A DNA stretch of 64,000 nt from an uncultured Lachnospiraceae bacterium (lineage in GTDB: Bacteria; Bacillota; Clostridia; Lachnospirales; Lachnospiraceae). The notes under the pieces are model-generated. The model made no database searches. It saw only the letters and a list, made by a program, of their open reading frames with translations, and was not told the DNA's origin. Made by a program: the position numbers and the translations under genes. The stretch lies in contig CAJUIP010000015.1 in NCBI GenBank assembly GCA_910586315.1, positions 1 to 64,000 on the forward strand, read 5' to 3'. Of this stretch, positions 9,901 through 17,491 are shown one piece after another (position 1 is the first letter of the stretch; each line of letters starts with the position of its first letter).

Positions 9901-10890
9901 GGGCAACAATCCAGGATTGCATATTATAGCTTAGTTCAGGCATTGATGAAATTAGAGGTCTTTCAAAAAAAATTTGATGATTATTTTAAAGAGTTCGGTA
10001 ACTATCAAAAAAAGGGATTAGAAACTGAACTTCTGGAAAAAGCAACGGCGACATTTACAATCGCTTTTTTTAATCGCTTTGTGCGGGAAAAGTCAATTAA
10101 TTATAAAGCAAAAGAAAGTATGCGAGTAACAGAACGTAAGATAATACACTTTATGGAATGCTGGATAAAGACATTGCCAGGAGTAAAAAATGTAATACGA
10201 AAAGAAAAAATAGTGGAAATTGATGTGGATTTTTTTGAGTACGAGGAATTTCTTTCGCAGTTTTATCATTCAATAAAAAGATTAGCAAGAAATATGGATA
10301 TTGTATCTTTTCCGGGATATTTATTGCAAAAAGATTTTAGCAAGTTGAACGTGAATATTATGTGCGATGAGAAATGTGTTTTTCGTAGAATTAGTATTCC
10401 GGTGAAAAATATCCTTATATACCAGGAATATGAAAAGTTTTGTTGTACATTATTGCCAAATGAAGAAGAAATGGAGATGCAAATTATAAATCCATCCCAA
10501 GCAGCAGTGCAGGGTATAGCTTTACTAACCTCATTAAAAAAGATGTTTATGTATACAACAGAAATAGAACAAGAATTATTCGGCAAGTCAGGAAAGTTTA
10601 TTGTGAAGCAAGTATATTGTCAATATCAGAATAAGGTAATTAATATTGTACACGAAACGATAAATTCGCTAAATAATATAATAGAGTGTATTTATTTAAA
10701 CAAAGTAATTGATATTTCTGAAATCACTGATATTAAAAGAATACTGGAAGAAACAGGTGAACAGATGCGAGATGTTATTTTTGATGTGGCAAAAGAAGCA
10801 TCTTACGAACAGATAGAAAATTTATTCAATCAATTTATAGATGTGTTTGGTCAATATGTAGATGCATCGGGAATAATGGCTGTTAGTTAG
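6946..10890 (+). CDS. Large STAND-like NTPase with N-terminal nuclease domain (Avs-like)
   Basis: 1,314 residues. The ATG at 6946 has a GAGGAG site about nine bases upstream and gives a 20-base gap from AbiEii; an ATG at 6883 would overlap the toxin gene. Residues 10-110 resemble DUF4297/Cap4-type dsDNA endonucleases: WRGFSTQTLYIAKRLL, then E46-D47 and Q61-V62-K63, the spacing of a PD-(D/E)XK core. A P-loop, GASGQGKT, lies at 286-293, followed by a hydrophobic strand IVVYIDVEP (Walker-B-like). The remaining roughly 900 residues look helical and match no family I can name; in Avs (AVAST) proteins this part senses a phage protein. A phage-triggered DNA-cutting sensor is the best reading. The class is inferred from architecture only. 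Confidence 0.75.
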   Translation: MEKNEIVKSEIGSEAAWRGFSTQTLYIAKRLLTAEDDEQLYPEQVEDLMIMRKGKIKELVQVKNLSDDLSLSDLSPKKNDSFFRRCLKCKKSEEICLKIVSFGNIGSELQNMLKEKEKGKSSIYNKLLSYGYNENDTLWLLNHLEIEEISESEIEESEIEKSIKENMKEYVEIVAYNLVKDNLIYYIYKLSREKGYTSKKCWEEKVSNIAKDLMAIDSMQRQYQRTIIPLYDYKSNKTSEELINDYRMGINASPDHIRSGCDLRRGRWLNEIRDRFLKNNIVLIKGASGQGKTTLAYRYLIDNYPELNIMCIQRVISEDQAIDILTVLRGLNARKDIVVYIDVEPYDIQWLWICEKALELAKDIKILISIREEDFQRSPIDYSKHSFEEISIEFSKDEAIELYEMYPNTTYLSFDNAWKSFGENGPLMEYIFMLNESRTLADRIKAQIENIVNHDEEADSWLESLMIISLAGIHNNSVSVNGLFQKVQCKQKLKMIKHFEKEYFVKVTQNSTYVESLHVLRARIIYNILMEMGIFNKEDILINTLGIIEHNATQMLIEYVYEVGITQELVGRIAKIRCLSVEIYADILKALLWCEIYYYFEINREVIEEGDILFNKQFMFLGNTDITGLLQMDLLHDISKVFNEVDPHFEEQMTDQLNKLPLLKLEYKFLDAYLINTYKELNTWFPIRENALTAWGYILFWMSYRKIYLNEFSANDLDWNSNIEGTLNYVLGISKQGWFKVRNKIVENILPAVLRENGVIYFEVTDNEVFALINVLLGNEQGEPHSRVMKMVSICQRLFPEKKKYHVKISGYQLLEGIEVPDTQKNISQEHLPYVWITQLNNCFGNMHKYNTLPENWEDVYKNIADARNAVLEYLEILLKGIEKFYRNENVEVFKRDTYNQKKEHALKLTKLTPYIEPKCAVDKYGIRDNNYVVEDNSEKYSNRSRIESDKEHISYSCREYFSCIHAFCENGENILIDAKLKKQQGQQSRIAYYSLVQALMKLEVFQKKFDDYFKEFGNYQKKGLETELLEKATATFTIAFFNRFVREKSINYKAKESMRVTERKIIHFMECWIKTLPGVKNVIRKEKIVEIDVDFFEYEEFLSQFYHSIKRLARNMDIVSFPGYLLQKDFSKLNVNIMCDEKCVFRRISIPVKNILIYQEYEKFCCTLLPNEEEMEMQIINPSQAAVQGIALLTSLKKMFMYTTEIEQELFGKSGKFIVKQVYCQYQNKVINIVHETINSLNNIIECIYLNKVIDISEITDIKRILEETGEQMRDVIFDVAKEASYEQIENLFNQFIDVFGQYVDASGIMAVS

Positions 10891-11172
10891 GAACAGCTCG
10901 TCCATATCAGACAGGTAATTCTGCGTTATCGGAGTATTCAAGTACCAAAAGCAGAGAAAGTTAAATAAATCGAAATGTTGAAAAGAAAGTTTTGAGAAAG
11001 ATGTTTTAAGTTGGTGCATATTTTACCAATTTAAATATGCTTTACCAATTTTGAAAATTATTTGCTTTGATCAGGAAATTAAAGGACAGAAAAACTCTAC
11101 CAACGCAAAATCTGGTAAACAGGGAATGGAATATCCCTCAGCCCCGCATAAATCCAGCATTCTGTCAAAAAG

Positions 11173-11189
11173 TTCGCAAAGCAGATGGG
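11173..11189. repeat. Right copy of 17-bp direct repeat (att-like)
   Basis: TTCGCAAAGCAGATGGG, identical to 4926-4942, in direct orientation 6.2 kb apart. Flanking bases differ on both sides, so identity is limited to the 17-bp core. Confidence 0.7.
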
Positions 11190-11223
11190 AATGTAATTCC
11201 AATTTCATAAGATTAAGCAAGAT

Positions 11224-11256
11224 GCTGGAAACCCGACAGGTTGCCAGCGTTTTTTG
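11224..11256 (+). terminator. Intrinsic terminator after the defence island
   Basis: GCTGG-A-AACC pairs with GGTT-G-CCAGC around CGACA, followed by GTTTTTTGCG. Confidence 0.75.
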
Positions 11257-11449
11257 CGTTTTGAGGGCGTTATTTTGATATGGAGGAAATCGGGAGGATT
11301 TGCGGAAAAGCTGGTAAAAATCTGGTACGGGAATTGGTAAAATCCTTTACCAACTTTTAAGAGGCGAAGTTTGCAGGGTTTTTATAAGGAAAGAATGAGT
11401 GGGATTTTTACGAAAAAAGCGATAAGAAAAAATGATGAAAGTGAGGAGT

Positions 11450-11660
11450 AGTCTATCCATAAGGGATCCTCCGTAAAAGAAAACCGCCCTGACGATACAG
11501 GACGATTTCTGAGCATTTTCTTTCGGCTGCTGCCTACTCCGGCTTGAGGTTTCGCTGCACAACCCCTCTCGAAGGCTCTGCATAACAAGGCTGTCCGGTA
11601 CGCTGTTATGCTTCATCACCTGGACAGACACACACCGTTGCCTGTCTGCTGCTATTGTTA
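11450..11660 (-). ncRNA. Possible structured non-coding element
   Basis: A GC-richer block inside AT-rich DNA. It includes GCATAACA and TGTTATGC arms (about 11579-11610) and several shorter complementary stretches. The minus-strand open frames through it have no ribosome site. I suspect a conserved RNA or a mobile-element backbone fragment, but no known RNA family can be named. Confidence 0.25.
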
Positions 11661-11799
11661 TACGGAGAGAAAAGAAATATGTCAATGAAAATTTGTAGAC
11701 CGGTCTTTATAATAGAAAACAGCCGAAATGCACTTGTTTTTTTACTATTCCTCGGCTAAAATATAATTATATTAGAAATCAGCCGAAAGAGGTGTGGAT

Positions 11800-13023
11800 A
11801 TGAATTATATAAAAAGAAATTTGGAGAACGTAGTAAGTCAGGTCACGAAGGAGTACCCGGTGGTTTTGGTCACGGGACCGAGACAGGTGGGCAAGACTAC
11901 CATGCTTCAGAAGTTGATGGAAGGAACGGACAGAGGATATGTTACGCTGGATGATTTGAATGAGAGAGCCATTGCAAAGTCTGACCCGGAATTATTTCTT
12001 CAACTGCATAAGCCACCTGTATTGATTGATGAGGTTCAGTATGCACCGGAACTGTTTGTATATATTAAAATGAATGTAGATAAAAATCATGAGCCGGGAG
12101 CGTATTGGCTGACAGGCTCACAGGTGTTCAAACTGATGCGTGGAGTACAGGAATCCTTGGCTGGCAGAGTGGCAGTGCTTTCCCTTACCTCCTTATCACA
12201 GGCTGAAATAGCAGGTGGGGAGATGGAACCCTTTACCGTAGATATGGAGGCTTTGGCTGTAAGAAAGACAAGCAGAACAGAAATTGATACGAGAGGCATT
12301 TTCGAACGAATTTACAGAGGCTCTATGCCTGCGATTGTAAGCGGTGTTAACAGCAACAGTCAAATTTTTTACAGCAGTTACTTGTCAACCTATATTGAGC
12401 GTGATGTGAAGGAATTGTCGGGTGCCATTGATTCACTTAAATTCCTTCGATTTATTACAGCGGTGGCAGCAAGATGTGGTCAAATGGTTAATGTGGCAGA
12501 AATTGCGAGAGATGCGGATATCAACCAGACACAGGCAAAGGACTGGCTGGGAATCTTAGAAACTTTAGGTATTATTTTTTATCTCCATCCGTATTCCAAC
12601 AATCTGCTAAAGCGCCTCGTGAAGACTTCGAAGCTGTATTTTTATGATACAGGACTGGTGTGTTATGTGACGAAATGGAGCAGCGCAGAAACATTGGAAA
12701 GCGGGGCTATGAATGGTGCAATTTTAGAGAATTATGTGGTTGCGGAAATTAGAAAAACATATCTTAACTGCGGCAGGGAGCCTTATATGTATTATTACCG
12801 GGATAGGGATGCCAAGGAGATTGATATTGTGCTGGAACATGATGGTGTATTAAATCCAATTGAAATCAAGAAAACATCCAATCCGGGAACAGAACTGATA
12901 AAGGTATTTGGTTTGCTTGATAAGTCATCAACACCACGCTCTAAGGGAGCAGTTGTTTGCATGAAGCCGGGACTTGGTGCGATTGACAGAGATAATTATA
13001 TTGTTCCGGTTTGGATAATATAA
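11800..13023 (+). CDS. AAA ATPase with DUF4143 (COG1373 family)
   Basis: 407 residues from the ATG at 11800, placed after GAAAGAGGTG; a GTG six bases earlier overlaps that site. Walker A is GPRQVGKTT near residue 30 and Walker B is PPVLIDEVQ near 75. A TGSQ sensor-like motif follows, then a winged-helix region, and the C-terminal DUF4143 nuclease-like domain with YYYRDRDAKEIDIVLE and PIEIKKT. That E-x-D-x(n)-E-x-K order is a PD-(D/E)XK pattern. Function in cells is not established; homologues are common accessory genes near mobile elements. Inverted AGCCGA elements precede it. Confidence 0.85.
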   Translation: MNYIKRNLENVVSQVTKEYPVVLVTGPRQVGKTTMLQKLMEGTDRGYVTLDDLNERAIAKSDPELFLQLHKPPVLIDEVQYAPELFVYIKMNVDKNHEPGAYWLTGSQVFKLMRGVQESLAGRVAVLSLTSLSQAEIAGGEMEPFTVDMEALAVRKTSRTEIDTRGIFERIYRGSMPAIVSGVNSNSQIFYSSYLSTYIERDVKELSGAIDSLKFLRFITAVAARCGQMVNVAEIARDADINQTQAKDWLGILETLGIIFYLHPYSNNLLKRLVKTSKLYFYDTGLVCYVTKWSSAETLESGAMNGAILENYVVAEIRKTYLNCGREPYMYYYRDRDAKEIDIVLEHDGVLNPIEIKKTSNPGTELIKVFGLLDKSSTPRSKGAVVCMKPGLGAIDRDNYIVPVWII

Positions 13024-13299
13024 GTACAGATTATTGGACATAAGAGAGATTTATCTATTCGAAGAGGAACACCCGGAATACAGGCTGAACCTATATCATC
13101 AGATTTTGGAGAAGTATAGTATCGAATGGGGTGACCGGGCAATGACGAATGCCGATGTTTCTAAAATGGATGGATAGGGTGTGATGGAGCATTGCTGGAT
13201 TTCTTGAAAAAGGGTTGCATTCAGAAGTGGTTGGAACGGTTGGCAGAACTGGATAAATAAATGTAACACGGACTATTAGGCAAAAGAGGAAACACGGAA
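13024..13299 (+). pseudogene. Degenerate coding debris
   Basis: Short protein-like fragments occur in shifting frames, for example EEHPEYRLNLYHQILEKYSIEWGDRAM and a run ending VVGTVGRTG-like. They look like remains of one or two broken genes. No family is recognised. Confidence 0.3.
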
Positions 13300-13559
13300 A
13301 TGGCAAAAGGAGATAAGTATACTGCACTTACAGTATATTCGGAAAAGATATAGTAAAAATGAGTTTTAAGGAAATTGAAAGGGTTCTTGGAGAGCGTTTG
13401 CCGGAGTCGGCATACAAATATCCGGCACTATGGTCAAACTCGGAATCGCATTCTATTGCATTTGGGTGGATGGATGCAGGATACATGAGTCAGAATTTAA
13501 ACATTGCCAATCAGACAGTAGAGAATGATCAGGGCGGACGCGCGGGTAAATTCCATTGA
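13300..13559 (+). pseudogene. DUF7662-like protein, frameshifted
   Basis: An AGAGGAAACACGG leader precedes ATG 13300, which reads MAKGDKYTALTVYSEKI and stops at the TAG of 13351. The neighbouring frame continues FGKDIVKMSFKEIERVLGE, then SHSIAFGWMDAGYMSQN, the conserved core of this small DUF family. A single indel near 13335-13340 therefore splits the gene. After residue 60 of the second part the sequence leaves the family pattern, so the 3' end is also altered. Confidence 0.6.
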
Positions 13560-14050
13560 CCAGAAATTTACAGTCTTTTATAATGGAATCATTAACATTT
13601 ACATTGGTTGGAATGGTTTTTGAGTATGATGAGGATCGTTATGATACGATAGGCGACATCTCAGCAGGAAAACTATCGCTTGGAGCTAACACAACGATTG
13701 GAATATAGAGTGAGAACAGAAGAAAATGGCATACAGACAGATATCACCAGACTTATATCGGCAAGATTAGCAGCAAGCTTTGAGAGGGGAATTTATTATG
13801 GTAAATTTGAATTTGATCGACTACATTTTTATTGATAAACCCGAGCCTCACCAGCGGCAGCTAAAACAGAACCATCCAGCACCCAATACGGAAAATCAGT
13901 ATTCGCGTTGAGATTGATTGAATTGATATATTCGCCCGCCTTGTTTGCGATATTTTGATAGTACCTGGTGATTTTTTATGGGACAATCCAAACAAATCTG
14001 TGATATACTATACAAGCGGAGAGTACCAGAGTCAAGAATGGGGGGATATT
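13560..14050 (+). pseudogene. Further gene relics
   Basis: A short frame from ATG 13582 (MESLTFTLVGMVFEYDEDRYDT, stop near 13708) and a piece reading YYGKFEFDRLHFY near 13795-13840 look like truncated genes. Neither has a family I can name. The upstream region of the AlkA gene begins near 13960. Confidence 0.3.
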
Positions 14051-14695
14051 GTGAATTTTAGATATGGGGATATAGAAACAGAATATCTCAAATCAAAAGA
14101 CCTGCGTTTGGCGGAAGTCATTGAAAAGGTGGGACACATTGACCGCTCTGTTGATACGGATTTGTTTTCGTCTGTTGTGCATCATATCATCGGGCAGCAG
14201 ATTTCTACGAAAGCCCAGCAGACGATATGGAGCCGTATGCAGGAGGCATTGGGAGAGGTTACGCCGCAAACAATTTTATCTGCCGGCGTTCCCCTGCTGC
14301 AATCATTTGGCATGACATTCAAAAAAGCGGAGTACATTACGGACTTTTCTCAAAAGGTCGCTGCAAATGAGTTTGATCTTGATGCGGTGTCTCAAATGTC
14401 GGACGAGGATGCAATCAAAGCCTTATCTTCACTCAAAGGCATTGGAGTATGGACCGCTGAGATGATTTTGCTGTTCTGCCTGCAAAGGCCGAACATTTTC
14501 AGTTACGGCGACCTCGCCATTCTTCGCGGGATACGAATGGTGTACCACCACAGGAAGATTGACCAAAAGCTGTTTGAAAAGTACCGCCGCCGCTTCAGTC
14601 CATATTGCAGCGTTGCCAGCCTGTATTTTTGGGCGGTTGCGGGCGGGGCCGTCCCAGGTATGAAGGATTACGCGCCCAAGAAAAAGAACGGTTAA
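14051..14695 (+). CDS. DNA-3-methyladenine glycosylase II (AlkA-like)
   Basis: 214 residues from GTG 14051, which follows a GGGGGGAT site; the frame is open upstream but family members start here (MNFRYGDIETEYL). It removes alkylated bases in base-excision repair. The HhH-GPD fold is clear: VVHHIIGQQISTKAQQTIW, the helix-hairpin-helix LSSLKGIGVWTAEMILL, and the catalytic aspartate in FSYGDLAILRGI. It lacks the N-terminal domain of E. coli AlkA, as is usual in Firmicutes. The O6-alkylguanine transferase gene is 415 bases downstream, making an alkylation-repair pair. Confidence 0.88.
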   Translation: MNFRYGDIETEYLKSKDLRLAEVIEKVGHIDRSVDTDLFSSVVHHIIGQQISTKAQQTIWSRMQEALGEVTPQTILSAGVPLLQSFGMTFKKAEYITDFSQKVAANEFDLDAVSQMSDEDAIKALSSLKGIGVWTAEMILLFCLQRPNIFSYGDLAILRGIRMVYHHRKIDQKLFEKYRRRFSPYCSVASLYFWAVAGGAVPGMKDYAPKKKNG

Positions 14696-14868
14696 AATTG
14701 ATATGAACAGATTACAAAGCACGTTTAAGGCTGAGACAAAGTATCAATCATTTTTCCTCTCAATGGTCGCTTTTGGCGTGAAAACGACGAAATGGACGAG
14801 GCGGTCCAAAGCGGACCCGCCCTTGTAAACGGTGTAAACCGTGTACGGAAAGGAAAGGTAAATAACTT

Positions 14869-15105
14869 ATGGGAAACATTGTTGTATTATTTGAAGTGAT
14901 CCCCACCAAAGAGGGGATGGAGAGATATCTTGAGTTGGCAGCGATGCTCAAGCCTCTGCTCCCCGGCTTTGAGGGCTTCAAGCGGGAAGGACGGGAAAAG
15001 CTGATTAAGAGCTATTCCATCACCGTCTGTTCTGCCATCCGGTCATACAGCAGTTTTGACAGAGTATATGCGCCCGATGATTCCAACAAGGCGCTGTTGA
15101 GGTGA
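14869..15105 (+). pseudogene. Antibiotic-biosynthesis-monooxygenase-like N-terminus joined to an unrelated tail
   Basis: 78 codons with a good GGAAAGG site. Residues 1-45 (MGNIVVLFEVIPTKEGMERYLELAAMLKPLLPGFEGFKR) match the start of small ABM-type monooxygenases. From about residue 46 the sequence changes to EKLIKSYSITVCSAIRSYSSFDRVYAPDD, which does not belong to that fold. An internal deletion joining two genes is the simplest explanation. The stop is 4 bases before ogt, so it may still be translated with it. Confidence 0.5.
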
Positions 15106-15109
15106 GCCT

Positions 15110-15643
15110 ATGCAATACACAATTACCTATCAATCCCCGTTGGGGGAGATTTTGCTGGCCTGTGACGAAATCGGCTTGACCGGCCTGTGGTTCAAAGGGC
15201 AGAAATATTTTGCCCTCTATCTGGACAAGGAGCATGAAGAAAAGGAAACTTCGCTGTTTGAGATTACAAAGCAATGGCTGGACATTTATTTTTCGGGCAA
15301 AGAGCCCGATTTTACAGTACCGCTGCACTTCACAGGCACAGACTTTCAAAACGCGGTATGGGAAATTCTTTACACCATCCCATATGGGCAGCTTATGACC
15401 TATGGGGAGATTGCAAAACGGCTTGCCGCCCAGAGGGGGCTGGAGCGTATGTCTGCCCAGGCCGTGGGCGGTGCGGTGGGACACAATGAAATTTCGATTA
15501 TTGTTCCCTGTCATCGAGTGGTCGGCGTGGGCGGCAGTCTGACCGGTTATGCGGGCGGTATTGATAAAAAGAAGTCTCTGCTTACCCTTGAGGGGGTCGA
15601 TATGAGCAAGCTGTTTGTTCCGGCGAAAGGAACGGCGCTTTGA
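15110..15643 (+). CDS. ogt: Methylated-DNA--protein-cysteine methyltransferase
   Basis: 177 residues. It transfers alkyl groups from O6-alkylguanine to its own cysteine. The active-site motif IVPCHRVVG is present, with the preceding AVGGAVGHNEISI and the winged helix ending in GYAGGIDKKKSLLTLEG. The N-terminal SPLGEILLACDEIGLTGLWF is typical. Length fits the single-domain Ogt class. It starts 4 bases after the preceding gene and works with the upstream AlkA-like glycosylase. Confidence 0.93.
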   Translation: MQYTITYQSPLGEILLACDEIGLTGLWFKGQKYFALYLDKEHEEKETSLFEITKQWLDIYFSGKEPDFTVPLHFTGTDFQNAVWEILYTIPYGQLMTYGEIAKRLAAQRGLERMSAQAVGGAVGHNEISIIVPCHRVVGVGGSLTGYAGGIDKKKSLLTLEGVDMSKLFVPAKGTAL

Positions 15644-15852
15644 GAGATCGGTTTTTAGACGATTGCCTGATTTATGAAATCTTATTTGTTGCAGAAGAAA
15701 TTCCAAATGAGACGGGAGAAGTAAAACAGGAGCAGCAGGTGCTGTCCAGCCATAGAAAAGATCTTTTGGACGCTCTGCATGCATGCCAGACACAGATTGA
15801 CTGCCTGGACTACCTGGCATGGCAGATTGAGAAGAAAGAGGGGAGAACATGA
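15640..15852 (+). pseudogene. Small helical fragment, possibly a MerR C-terminus
   Basis: A 70-codon frame opening with TTG overlapping the ogt stop. Its end (SSHRKDLLDALHACQTQIDCLDYLAWQIEKKEG) is a coiled helix like the dimerisation tail of MerR regulators. There is no DNA-binding domain. It is probably what remains of a regulator that once preceded the truncated transporter at 15849. Confidence 0.35.
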
Positions 15853-15945
15853 TGGGAGGCCTTCTGATTCGGGGAATTCTCATCGGTCTGTTGTTCGGTG
15901 TGCCTGCAGGGGCAGTGGGGAGCGCTGCCCTTTGGTGTGGAGATG
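15849..15945 (+). pseudogene. N-terminal remnant of a LysE-type transporter
   Basis: The first thirty codons read MMGGLLIRGILIGLLFGVPAGAVG, the first membrane helix of LysE/RhtB amino-acid exporters of Clostridia. The homology stops at about codon 27 and an unrelated sequence runs to the convergent regulator gene. About 180 residues are missing. Confidence 0.55.
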
Positions 15946-15981
15946 GCAAAGAGAAAGAGGAAATTTATCTTACAAAAAATT

Positions 15982-16641
15982 TTATAACAGCTTAAAACAA
16001 TTTCTTTCAAATTCCAGCAGCCCTTCCTTACGCATTTTGCTGAGCTCATTTGACATTGCGCTTCGATCGACAAAAAGAAAATCGGCAAGCTGCTGGCGGT
16101 TAAATGGAATTGTAAAACTTGAGCTGTTTTGCCGCGTGGCTTCTTCGGATAAATAAGAAATAAGCTTTTCACGTATAGAGCGTTTGGACATATGACTGAG
16201 CTTTCGCACAAGTTTTCTGTTCTTTTCGGATATTGAAAAAAATAAATTCTGTACAACAATGGTATGAAAACGGCAGGCAGTGGGACAGGTTGTAATGATC
16301 CGTTTTGCGTTGAAGAAGATAACCGCGCTGTTTTCTGCCGCGACCACGTCATTTAGGAGCGGCCCGCTTTCCGATGCGGTGTATGCCTCTCCAAACATTT
16401 CCCCCATACTGATCTGTTCCAATATACTCCGGTTTCCCCAGTAATCGTCCTTTTGAATATGGAGGCGGCCGTCGGCTAAAATCATAATGTCGTTTAAATG
16501 TTCCCCCTCTCTTAAGACGTATTCGCCTTTTTTGTAGTGACGCAGCCGCGCATCCAGACAGAGGAGCATGGAACGAATTTCATCGTTGCTAACTCCGGCA
16601 AATATTTGTGTTCTTCTGAGGACAGGGATATATTCGTTCAT
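15982..16641 (-). CDS. hcpR: Crp/Fnr-family regulator (HcpR-like)
   Basis: 219 residues from ATG 16641, preceded by AGGAGAG; the longer frame to 16668 has no such site. It has an N-terminal cyclic-nucleotide-binding beta-barrel (ILRRTQIFAGVSNDEIRSMLLCLDARLRHYKKGEYVLREGE), a long dimer helix and a C-terminal HTH (FNRQQLADFLFVDRSAMSNELSKM). Divergent location next to a ferredoxin and hcp is the hallmark of HcpR, which responds to nitric oxide or nitrite. The symbol rests on that context, not on a specific motif. Confidence 0.8.
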   Translation of the reverse strand: MNEYIPVLRRTQIFAGVSNDEIRSMLLCLDARLRHYKKGEYVLREGEHLNDIMILADGRLHIQKDDYWGNRSILEQISMGEMFGEAYTASESGPLLNDVVAAENSAVIFFNAKRIITTCPTACRFHTIVVQNLFFSISEKNRKLVRKLSHMSKRSIREKLISYLSEEATRQNSSSFTIPFNRQQLADFLFVDRSAMSNELSKMRKEGLLEFERNCFKLL

Positions 16642-16654
16642 AAAGCTCTCCTTT

Positions 16655-16670
16655 TGTTGTAAAAACAACA
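16655..16670. promoter_or_regulatory. Candidate HcpR operator
   Basis: TGTTGT-AAAA-ACAACA is a perfect 16-bp palindrome of Crp/Fnr size. It lies just upstream of the regulator ribosome site and 115 bases before the ferredoxin start, so it could serve autoregulation and the divergent operon. Confidence 0.5.
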
Positions 16671-16784
16671 GACTTGTTTTATTTATTATATTATAATCAA
16701 ACCATCAAATCAATATGCTTTCAGAAATCAGGTACGGCAAAGAATTGCCAATCAACATTTTAAAAGTGGAAAAGGAGTAAGAGC

Positions 16785-17477
16785 ATGGTCAGAAAAATCA
16801 TTAAAATTGATGAAGAAAAATGTAATGGCTGCGGTGCCTGTGCCGCCGCTTGTCATGAAGGTGCAATTGAAATGGTAAGCGGCAAAGCAAGGCTAACCCG
16901 TGAAGATTATTGTGATGGTCTTGGAGATTGTCTTCCTGCCTGTCCCGCGGACGCGATCACCTTTGAAGAAAGAGAAGCGCCGGCTTATGACGAAGCGGCT
17001 GTCCGCGCGGCAAAGGAAAAGAAAGCGCCGCTTCCTTGCGGCTGCCCCGGAACACAGTCCAAGGCTATCCACAGAGAGGACTGTGAGCAAGGCAGTCTTG
17101 CCGCGCCCATGCACAGTCAGCTTTCGCAGTGGCCTGTACAGATAAAACTTGTTCCTGTGAATGCTCCTTATTTTGACGGTGCGAATCTTTTAGTAGCGGC
17201 GGATTGCACCGCTTATGCTTACGGAAACTTCCACAATGAGTTTATCCGCAACCATATTACACTTATTGGATGTCCGAAACTTGACGAGGGCGATTATACG
17301 GAAAAGCTGACCGCAATACTTTCAAACAATCCTGTTAAAAGCGTCACCGTTGTCCGTATGGAAGTACCTTGCTGCGGCGGCATTGAAAATGCCGTAAAAC
17401 AGGCTTTGCAGACAAGTGGTAAATTTATTCCCTGGAGGGTTGTTACCATCTCTGCAGATGGTAAGATACTGGATTAG
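16785..17477 (+). CDS. Two-[4Fe-4S] ferredoxin partner of Hcp
   Basis: 230 residues. Two cluster motifs occupy the first 60 residues: CNGCGACAAAC and the wider-spaced CDGLGDCLPAC. A linker with CGCPG follows, then a roughly 130-residue domain with GCPKLDE and VPCCGG cysteine motifs that may hold a further metal site. Such proteins sit directly before hcp in Clostridia and probably pass electrons to it. The ribosome site is AAAGGAG and the hcp start is 15 bases after its stop. Confidence 0.85.
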   Translation: MVRKIIKIDEEKCNGCGACAAACHEGAIEMVSGKARLTREDYCDGLGDCLPACPADAITFEEREAPAYDEAAVRAAKEKKAPLPCGCPGTQSKAIHREDCEQGSLAAPMHSQLSQWPVQIKLVPVNAPYFDGANLLVAADCTAYAYGNFHNEFIRNHITLIGCPKLDEGDYTEKLTAILSNNPVKSVTVVRMEVPCCGGIENAVKQALQTSGKFIPWRVVTISADGKILD

Positions 17478-17491
17478 TGGAGGAGCTTTAA

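Larger units (their letters stand above)
11022..11353. repeat. TTTACCAA repeats around the right att-like core
   Basis: Direct copies TTTACCAATTT start at 11022 and 11041. Related copies are CTACCAAC (11097), TGGTAAAC (11113) and CTGGTAAAA (11311). The last pair is a perfect palindrome, TTGGTAAA-ATCC-TTTACCAA, at 11334-11353. The copies lie on both sides of the 17-bp core at 11173, the arrangement of arm-type sites in integrase attachment regions. Confidence 0.6.
10891..11799. other. Non-coding end of the defence island
   Basis: About 900 bases with no believable gene. It contains six or so TTTACCA/TGGTAAA motifs between 11022 and 11355, the right 17-bp repeat at 11173, a terminator at 11224 and a more GC-rich block at 11450-11660 treated separately. 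Confidence 0.6.

Noticed and set aside
11347..11685. Minus-strand frames of 112 and 68 codons
   Set aside because: No ribosome site and no domain; treated as possible non-coding element instead.
15020..15949. 309-codon open frame on the minus strand
   Set aside because: It is antisense to the ogt gene and the 15640 fragment, has no ribosome site and no recognisable domain.
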